The notes below the pieces were generated by a model. The model worked only from the letters and a program-made list of their open reading frames with translations. It searched no databases and was not told the origin of the DNA. A program made the position numbers and the translations under genes. From positions 558,001-622,000 of the forward strand of contig CAXXTQ010000001.1 in NCBI GenBank assembly GCA_963665005.2: a DNA stretch of 64,000 nt, in the 5' to 3' direction. This document shows positions 59,195 to 64,000 of the stretch, piece after piece; the stretch's first letter is position 1, and every line of letters starts with the position of its first letter. Origin of the DNA: G963665005 sp963665005. Lineage in GTDB: Bacteria; Bacillota; Clostridia; Christensenellales; SZUA-584.

Positions 59195-59230
59195 ATAAAT
59201 AACCAAAATCAATCAACGTTCTGAGAGATG

Positions 59231-59347
59231 ATGTCTTTGAGGATATATATTTATGACGTAAAAACTTCTGAAGATACTGATATGTTCTTTTTAACTTATG
59301 TCGATGTTTTCACCGGAGAAGTAGTTACGTTTGAGAGAAGTCTATAA
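59231..59347 (+). CDS. Small open frame, 38 codons
   Basis: ATG 59231 opens MSLRIYIYDVKTSEDTDMFF, then LTYVDVFTGEVVTFERSL and TAA at 59345-59347. The composition is protein-like with alternating hydrophobic residues, but the ribosome site (GAGAG) is weak and I recognise no family. It may be a small beta-hairpin protein or the remnant of a longer one. Confidence 0.35.
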   Translation: MSLRIYIYDVKTSEDTDMFFLTYVDVFTGEVVTFERSL

Positions 59348-59382
59348 CTTTGTAATCATATATAGAAAGAAGTAATAATGCT

Positions 59383-60099
59383 ATGAAAAAATTATCTATT
59401 TTATTTATTTTAATAATAACAGTGTTTTGTTTTGGCTCTTGCTCAAAAGGTAATGAGGAGCCAATAGACTTATCAAATTCTGCAACACAATCAGATAAGG
59501 CATCTGAATCAAATAGTATAGAAGAAGAGGAATTAAGTAATCAAAGTACCATTATAATTAAGGACGAGCAAAAAGAAATTGCAGTACCAGAACACATCAT
59601 TTTTGATGTTGAGAATAGTGCTGTGGCAAGTATACCGACACATATTGGTGGAAATATTCAATTAAAGATTAATGATAAAATATATGAAGTATGTTTATAT
59701 AGTAATGAACTGTTATTAGAGAAAAACGGGAAGGTATTTAAGTTGTGGGAGAATAACCTTGAAAATATTGTTGAGAATGCAACAAATATTTCTTTATCAG
59801 AATTAAAGAGTTATACTGTTATTAAAGATAATAGTACATTTTCCATTGATGAGTCTCAAAGTGAAAAGATAATAAGCGTTCTTGATATATTATTTGATAC
59901 AATGCCAATTAAAAATGAATTCGACAACGGGGGAGAGCATTTATATTTTTCAAACAAGTTAGGAGCTGATTTTGATTTATATTTAAAAGATGACGTTATT
60001 TATTCATATTTTCTTGATAAATATATAGATATCTCGGTATATAGTGAAGAATTTCATGATATATCATCTTCTTTGAATTATTTAAACGATTATACATGA
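59383..60099 (+). CDS. Lipoprotein, unknown function, ending inside the 23-bp repeat
   Basis: A 238-residue lipoprotein: signal peptide, lipobox FGSC with Cys20, then an acidic Ser/Glu linker and a folded part (HIGGNIQLKINDKIYEVCLYSNELLLEKNGKVFKLWENN, then LSELKSYTVIKD). I do not recognise the family. The last seven codons (YLNDYT region) and the TGA stop are supplied by the right copy of the direct repeat. AAAGAAG stands before ATG 59383. It may be a surface protein brought in with the cassette. Confidence 0.75.
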   Translation: MKKLSILFILIITVFCFGSCSKGNEEPIDLSNSATQSDKASESNSIEEEELSNQSTIIIKDEQKEIAVPEHIIFDVENSAVASIPTHIGGNIQLKINDKIYEVCLYSNELLLEKNGKVFKLWENNLENIVENATNISLSELKSYTVIKDNSTFSIDESQSEKIISVLDILFDTMPIKNEFDNGGEHLYFSNKLGADFDLYLKDDVIYSYFLDKYIDISVYSEEFHDISSSLNYLNDYT

Positions 60100-60100
60100 T
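60078..60100 (+). repeat. 23-bp direct repeat, right copy
   Basis: Exact copy of 59066-59088. It overlaps the 3' end of the lipoprotein gene and supplies its stop codon (60097-60099). After it the sequence turns to AGCGGCAAACC and the minus-strand DUF1294 gene. Confidence 0.9.
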
Positions 60101-60114
60101 AGCGGCAAACCTAG

Positions 60115-60381
60115 TCAAACTAATACAAAATAAATTATAAGCGCCGCCTGAGCTGTTATTATCAAAGGGATAGAAAGCATGAAATACCAGCGTTTTGTTT
60201 TGTGCCGCAAGGCAAGCATTGCGATAAATACGCCGGGCGCGCCGCCTAAAAGGGATATCAAAAAAAGCGTTCGCTCGCTTATTCTGCTCCGTTTTTTTAT
60301 CGCCGCTCGTTTATCATAAGCGCATACAAAAAAACCGATTATGCTAAGTATTCCTATATAAACCGCAATGTATTTTTCCAT
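60115..60381 (-). CDS. DUF1294 membrane protein
   Basis: An 88-residue protein of the DUF1294 family: two or three hydrophobic helices with the conserved FVCAYDKRAAIKKRSRISERTLFLISLLGGAPGVFIAMLALRHKTKRWYF. Function unknown. It lies downstream of the glutamate synthase operon but beyond a terminator, so it is probably transcribed separately. Confidence 0.9.
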   Translation of the reverse strand: MEKYIAVYIGILSIIGFFVCAYDKRAAIKKRSRISERTLFLISLLGGAPGVFIAMLALRHKTKRWYFMLSIPLIITAQAALIIYFVLV

Positions 60382-60446
60382 ATAATTTTCCGTTTCAAAA
60401 AATCGTTATCATAATTGTATATAAATAAAACATGCAAGTCCAGCAT

Positions 60447-60479
60447 AAAAAAAGGCCGCGCCCTTTTTGGCACAGCCTT
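60447..60479 (-). terminator. Intrinsic terminator of the glutamate synthase operon
   Basis: AAGGC (60452-60456) pairs with GCCTT (60475-60479), with inner GCC/GGC pairs. On the minus strand a T-run follows (complement of the A-run from 60447). Confidence 0.7.
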
Positions 60480-60491
60480 GCTTTTTGTCTT

Positions 60492-61226
60492 TTAGTTATA
60501 GATATACATGTTTTCGTACGGGCGAGAGCTTTTGGGCTGATATTTAGCAAAATCGCTTATCTTAACATCGCTCATGTCAGTGCCAAAATATTTGCCGTAG
60601 TCGGCTATAGTCTGCTTCAAAAACTTTTCGTCGTCTTTATTTAGATTCGTTCTTGTGATTTCCGCGCCCATAAAAGTTTCGTCCGCTTCGCCGCGTATAT
60701 ACATAACGCCGCCGTGCATTCCCGTTCCGAAAAATCTGCCTGCCGCCCGCTCGCCTTTTTTAAGGCCGAGCCCGAGCACAACTATTCTTCCGCCCGCCAT
60801 ATATTCGCCCAAAAAATCTCCGGCGCAATTACCGATTATGATTTTTGGTATCTTATCGTAATATTCTTTCATGTGTATGCCGACGCGGTAACCGGCATAA
60901 CCTTGTATATACATTTCGCCGCCGCGCATGGCATAGCCTAAAATATCGCCGCAGCTGCCGTGTATAATAAGTTTGCCGTCGTTCATTGTGTTTGCTATTC
61001 CGTCCTGCGCATTGCCGAAAACCTCCAGCGTCGCGCCGTCCATATAACAGGCGGAATCGTTGCCGAGCGTGCCGTAAACGTTAAGCTTGGTATCCGTTTT
61101 CAGGCCGCATCCTATATACCGGTGGCCGCAGACATCTTTTATATCTATCTCTCCTGGAGTCGCCGCAAGTTCCCGAATTTTTTCGTTTAACTCTGTATAC
61201 TTTATGCCGTTCGCGCTAAGTTCCAT
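60492..61226 (-). CDS. Glutamate synthase GXGXG-domain subunit (GltB C-terminal-like)
   Basis: A 244-residue protein equal to the C-terminal right-handed beta helix of the large glutamate synthase subunit. Gly repeats are seen in GCGLKTDTKLNVYGTLGNDSACYMDGATLEVFGNAQDGIANTM, then GMRGGEMYIQGYAGYRVG-type turns, and GTGMHGGVMYIRGEAD. The part is structural and couples the two active sites. As a separate gene it marks the archaeal-type split enzyme. AGAGGAT precedes ATG 61226. Confidence 0.92.
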   Translation of the reverse strand: MELSANGIKYTELNEKIRELAATPGEIDIKDVCGHRYIGCGLKTDTKLNVYGTLGNDSACYMDGATLEVFGNAQDGIANTMNDGKLIIHGSCGDILGYAMRGGEMYIQGYAGYRVGIHMKEYYDKIPKIIIGNCAGDFLGEYMAGGRIVVLGLGLKKGERAAGRFFGTGMHGGVMYIRGEADETFMGAEITRTNLNKDDEKFLKQTIADYGKYFGTDMSDVKISDFAKYQPKSSRPYENMYIYN

Positions 61227-61293
61227 TATTTTATCCTCTCACAGGCGCTGCCTGTTTTATTATTATGATTAGCTTTAGATTGTATAACAGTCT

Positions 61294-62544
61294 TTACGAG
61301 CTGAGTCGTTCTTTCATCTTTTCGTATTCAAAAGCCATAAGCCCGAAGTTATCGTCCGTTAGTTTCTTCTCCAAGCTCGAGAGCGGTATTTTTTCGCTTA
61401 GTATATAAGTATATATACCCGCTCTGTCGACATCTCCCAAAAGTATCATGCCGACCAGCCTGTCGTCTTTTACTATAAAGCGGCGCATGTCTCCTGTCTG
61501 CTCATCGTTTTTGGAAAGAACCTGCGTTTCTTCTCCGCCTTGTATACCCGCCGTTATTACAGAAAGGCCGAAAAACCCTACCGCGTTCATGGGGAACACG
61601 CCGGCAAATTCGTTTTTTGCTCCGCACATATCGAGCGCGGCGGCATGCCCCTGTGCATATGCGTTTGGCCAAAGCGCCATTATCTTTCTCTCGCCCGATG
61701 TTAAATCTACGCTCTCGGTAACGTCGCCTGCCGCATATATATCTTTGACATTTGTGCGCATACGCCCGTCAACAATAATTCCCCGGTTAACCTCAACGCC
61801 CGCTTTCTTTGCTTCGGCGGTATTGGGGCGCACTCCGACGGCCATAATAAGAATATCGCAAGGCAGCTCGGTACCGTCTTTTAATACGACTTTTTCAACT
61901 TTCTTGTTTCCCGTAACCGCGTCTGCCGTTATACCAAGATGGAAAGAAACGCCGTTTTGCTCCATGTGCTTTTGCATAGGCAGAGCCGCCTGCTCGTCGA
62001 GTATCATGGGCAGAACTCTCGGCGCTAGCTCAACTACATCAACGCTTCCCACGACAGGGGCAAGCCCTTCAGCAGCCTTAAGGCCTATAAGACCCGCGCC
62101 GACGATAACGACTTTTGCCTGCTTAGACACGAGCTTTTCTATTCCCAGTGCACTGTCGTATTTCAAAAACGTGAACACGTTGTCCTGGTCTTTTAATCCG
62201 TTTATCGGCGGAACGAACGGTGAAGAGCCGGTCGCGATAAGAAGTTTATCGTACGCTACGCTTTCTCCGTTTTCCAAAGATACGCTCTTTTTATCCGGGT
62301 CGATAGCCGTCATTTTCTGCCCGAGAATAGTTTTAACGTTATTTTTCTCATAAAAATCTTTTTTTCTGTAATACATATTTTCCGGCGTAACTTTGCCCGC
62401 AAGATAATACGAAATAAGAGGGCGCGAATAAACATGGTGCGTCTCGTCGCTTATAACGGTAATGCCGCCTTTTTTGTCATGCTTTCTTATGCCTTCTATA
62501 CACCCTGCGGCCGCGGCGGAGTTTCCTATAATAACGTACTGCAT
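61294..62544 (-). CDS. FAD-dependent NAD(P)H oxidoreductase of the glutamate synthase cluster
   Basis: A 416-residue two-dinucleotide-domain flavoprotein of the rubredoxin/nitrite reductase type. FAD motif YVIIGNSAAAAGCIEG; second motif VVIVGAGLIGLKAAEGLAPV for NAD(P)H; FAD-ribityl site VKDIYAAGDVTES. It starts directly after the ferredoxin stop. It probably feeds electrons from NAD(P)H via the ferredoxin-type subunit to the FMN subunit, in place of GltD. The lack of the GltD N-terminal Fe-S part is covered by the separate ferredoxin. Confidence 0.88.
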   Translation of the reverse strand: MQYVIIGNSAAAAGCIEGIRKHDKKGGITVISDETHHVYSRPLISYYLAGKVTPENMYYRKKDFYEKNNVKTILGQKMTAIDPDKKSVSLENGESVAYDKLLIATGSSPFVPPINGLKDQDNVFTFLKYDSALGIEKLVSKQAKVVIVGAGLIGLKAAEGLAPVVGSVDVVELAPRVLPMILDEQAALPMQKHMEQNGVSFHLGITADAVTGNKKVEKVVLKDGTELPCDILIMAVGVRPNTAEAKKAGVEVNRGIIVDGRMRTNVKDIYAAGDVTESVDLTSGERKIMALWPNAYAQGHAAALDMCGAKNEFAGVFPMNAVGFFGLSVITAGIQGGEETQVLSKNDEQTGDMRRFIVKDDRLVGMILLGDVDRAGIYTYILSEKIPLSSLEKKLTDDNFGLMAFEYEKMKERLSS

Positions 62545-62994
62545 TTATTCTTCACCTCTATCCTCATATTTAAGAGCATTGTTCGGGCAGTGCTTTACGC
62601 ACTCGGGCTCTCCGAGCTGTGCGCACAAATCGCACTTCGCGGCGACTTTCTTTTTGCCCTCGTCGCGCACTATAGCACCGAAAGGGCACGCCAGAACGCA
62701 AGTCCAGCAGCCTACGCACCTGTCGGTGTCGTTTGTCACAAGCCCCGTTTCGGGGTCTTTCTGCATAGCTCCGGTGATACAGGCTTCTACGCATTTAGGA
62801 TCGTCGCAATGACGGCACTGGAGCGCGAAGTTTATTTTATCGCCCGTTTCTATATGAAGCCTTTCTACTGGTTTGGGGTCCTCAGTCTTGTGCGCTTTTA
62901 TAATATCTTGTGTCAAAGAATGAGAAGTTCTGCAATAGACTTTGCAAAGCCCGCATCCAAGGCACCAATTTTCATCAGCATATACTTTTTTCAT
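62545..62994 (-). CDS. Polyferredoxin-type subunit with four 4Fe-4S motifs
   Basis: A 149-residue iron-sulfur protein with four cysteine clusters: CLGCGLCKVYC, CRHCDDPKCVEAC, CVGCWTCVLACP and CDLCAQLGEPECVKHCP, the HycB/DmsB-like pattern. I chose ATG 62994, which follows AAAGGAAAA; a TTG at 63009 overlaps that site. It joins the FMN subunit gene (18 bp upstream) to the FAD oxidoreductase (0 bp gap) and should carry electrons between them. Confidence 0.92.
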   Translation of the reverse strand: MKKVYADENWCLGCGLCKVYCRTSHSLTQDIIKAHKTEDPKPVERLHIETGDKINFALQCRHCDDPKCVEACITGAMQKDPETGLVTNDTDRCVGCWTCVLACPFGAIVRDEGKKKVAAKCDLCAQLGEPECVKHCPNNALKYEDRGEE

Positions 62995-63012
62995 TGATTT
63001 TCCTTTCAACCT

Positions 63013-64000
63013 TTATTCACCGGCGTGTTTTATACCGAGAATATCAAGCTCTTTTTGATTCAGCCCGATTCCCCTTAACATCAAACGGTTGCCGCGAAGG
63101 CTTTCTATTGCGTTTATACCCATGCCGCCGAGCATTTCTTCTATCTCATGCTTCCATGCGCTAATGAGGTTGCAAAGCCTTTCATACGCTATATCGGGGT
63201 TGAGCCGTTTTACAAGGTCGTCGCGCTGTGTCGCTATGCCCCAGTTGCATTTTCCCGTGTAGCACGTCTGGCACATATGGCAGCCTATGGCAATCAATGC
63301 GGACGAAGCAATATAGCAGGCGTCCGCGCCAAGAGCAATGGCTTTTACTATATCCGCACTGTTTCTTATGCTTCCCGCCGCGACAAGCGATACTTCGTTT
63401 CTTATGCTTTCTTCGCGGAGCCTCTGATCGACGGCAGCAAGAGCAAGCGCTACGGGAATACCTACATTATCGCGGACTCTTGAAGGCGCAGCTCCCGTGC
63501 CGCCCCTGAAACCGTCTATCGTTATGATATCGGCGCCCGCGCGCGCGATACCCGAAGCAATAGCCGGCGCGTTATGCACCGCCGCTATTTTAACGGATAC
63601 AGGCTTTGAATAGTTTGTCGCTTCTTTAAGCGAGAAAATAAGCTGGCCTAAATCTTCTATAGAATATATATCGTGATGGGGCGCGGGCGATATAGCATCG
63701 CTGCCCTCGGGAATCATTCTCGCTTTGCTGACAGCTTCGCCGACCTTTTCGCCCGGAAGATGTCCGCCTATGCCAGGCTTTGCGCCCTGTCCAATCTTTA
63801 TTTCAAGCATCGCTCCGGCATTAAGAAAATCCGAATGTACGCCAAAACGTCCCGAAGCGACTTGTACTATGGTGTTAGGGCCGTATTTATAAAACTCTTT
63901 TGCGAGGCCGCCTTCGCCCGTGTTATAAAGTATGCCGAGCTGCGTCGCCGCGCGTGCAAGAGCTTCGTGCGCGTTTTTGGAAATCGAACCAAAAGACATC
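63013..64000 (-). CDS. Glutamate synthase FMN/Fe-S catalytic subunit, C-terminal part (cut by right edge)
   Basis: The last 328 or so residues of the GltB central/FMN domain. Marks are MSFGSISKNAHEALARAATQLG, NTGEGG, KIGQGAKPGIGGHLPG, ISPAPHHDIYSIEDL, ITIDGFRGGTGAAP and the 3Fe-4S cysteines in CHMCQTCYTGKCNWGIATQ. It forms glutamate from 2-oxoglutarate and ammonia delivered from glutamine. The frame is open to the right edge, so the start and N-terminal ferredoxin-like part lie outside; the visible ATG at 63999 is internal. Confidence 0.94.
   Translation of the reverse strand, partial: MSFGSISKNAHEALARAATQLGILYNTGEGGLAKEFYKYGPNTIVQVASGRFGVHSDFLNAGAMLEIKIGQGAKPGIGGHLPGEKVGEAVSKARMIPEGSDAISPAPHHDIYSIEDLGQLIFSLKEATNYSKPVSVKIAAVHNAPAIASGIARAGADIITIDGFRGGTGAAPSRVRDNVGIPVALALAAVDQRLREESIRNEVSLVAAGSIRNSADIVKAIALGADACYIASSALIAIGCHMCQTCYTGKCNWGIATQRDDLVKRLNPDIAYERLCNLISAWKHEIEEMLGGMGINAIESLRGNRLMLRGIGLNQKELDILGIKHAGE

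Larger units (their letters stand above)
59089..60077. other. AT-rich cassette bounded by the 23-bp repeats
   Basis: The segment between the repeats is visibly richer in A+T than alaS and the DUF1294 gene around it and carries only small + strand genes among minus-strand neighbours. This suggests a later insertion. No recombinase or transposase lies inside, so it would be a passive cassette. The 59089-59230 part holds a promoter candidate and inverted repeats but no gene. Confidence 0.55.

Noticed and set aside
1..64000. CRISPR arrays, rRNA genes, prophage structural genes, riboswitches
   Set aside because: I looked for regular 24-40-bp repeats with spacers, rRNA landmarks and known riboswitch cores and saw none; the only short-period array is the coding 18-bp repeat.

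Overview
The window looks like a chromosome segment of a low-to-mid GC, Gram-positive anaerobe of the class Clostridia. The signs are AGGAGG-type ribosome sites, TTG and GTG starts, an FprA-type flavodiiron/rubredoxin operon, LysM-CAP, DUF951 and SipS-type signal peptidase genes, a TnpX-like large serine recombinase, and a split archaeal-type glutamate synthase. I cannot name the genus.

Layout. (1) 1-18.73 kb, + strand: a carbohydrate uptake and catabolism island. It has two ribose-class ABC importers, three collinear VOC (glyoxalase-fold) paralogues, a ThDP-dependent E1 alpha/beta pair with an 83-residue free-standing lipoyl domain but no E2 or E3, and a zinc alcohol/polyol dehydrogenase. 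A second block follows: class II aldolase, sorbitol-6-phosphate 2-dehydrogenase-like SDR, PHP phosphoesterase and sorbose-1-phosphate reductase-like MDR. A strong promoter at 4833-4860 appears to drive 4932-13949; a weaker one near 14109 may drive the second block. (2) 18.9-24.5 kb: mobile DNA. An intact IS256-family element sits beside a start fragment of another transposase (IS1182-like). Next is a mobilizable element (MobC-like, MOBP relaxase, TnpW-like, TnpX-like recombinase) whose recombinase is broken by an in-frame TAG and has no start codon. A tRNA-Ser(UGA) gene follows at once. (3) 24.7-33.3 kb: HD hydrolase; a lipocalin-like protein paired with a rifampicin-phosphotransferase/PEP-synthase-like enzyme; LOG protein; membrane protein; ACT protein; patatin; Na+/solute symporter. 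(4) 33.3-40.7 kb, - strand: flavodiiron protein-rubredoxin-DUF1858 oxygen/NO defence operon, a zinc-ribbon membrane protein, a PHP protein, and a TetR-controlled heterodimeric ABC exporter with a perfect 20-bp operator. (5) 40.8-45.1 kb: YugP-like protease, transketolase, and a PadR regulator with two matching operators and a methyltransferase. (6) 45.1-50.0 kb, - strand: MscS-DUF951-LepB, then ppx-ppk. (7) 50.2-57.1 kb: parvulin lipoprotein, DUF1015, aspartate kinase, AEC transporter, GntR/UTRA regulator, LysM-CAP protein. (8) 57.2-60.1 kb: a C-terminally short alanyl-tRNA synthetase, then an AT-rich ~1-kb segment bounded by an exact 23-bp direct repeat and carrying a lipoprotein gene. (9) 60.1-64 kb, - strand: DUF1294 protein and a multi-gene glutamate synthase running off the right edge.

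The best candidate for a little-described system is the 4932-13949 operon: importer + three VOC proteins + E1 alpha/beta + orphan lipoyl protein + dehydrogenase, which suggests a lipoyl-dependent cleavage or oxidation of an imported ketose/ketol. The second is the 23-bp-repeat-bounded lipoprotein cassette. Functions are inferred from family resemblance recognised by eye; no search was run.
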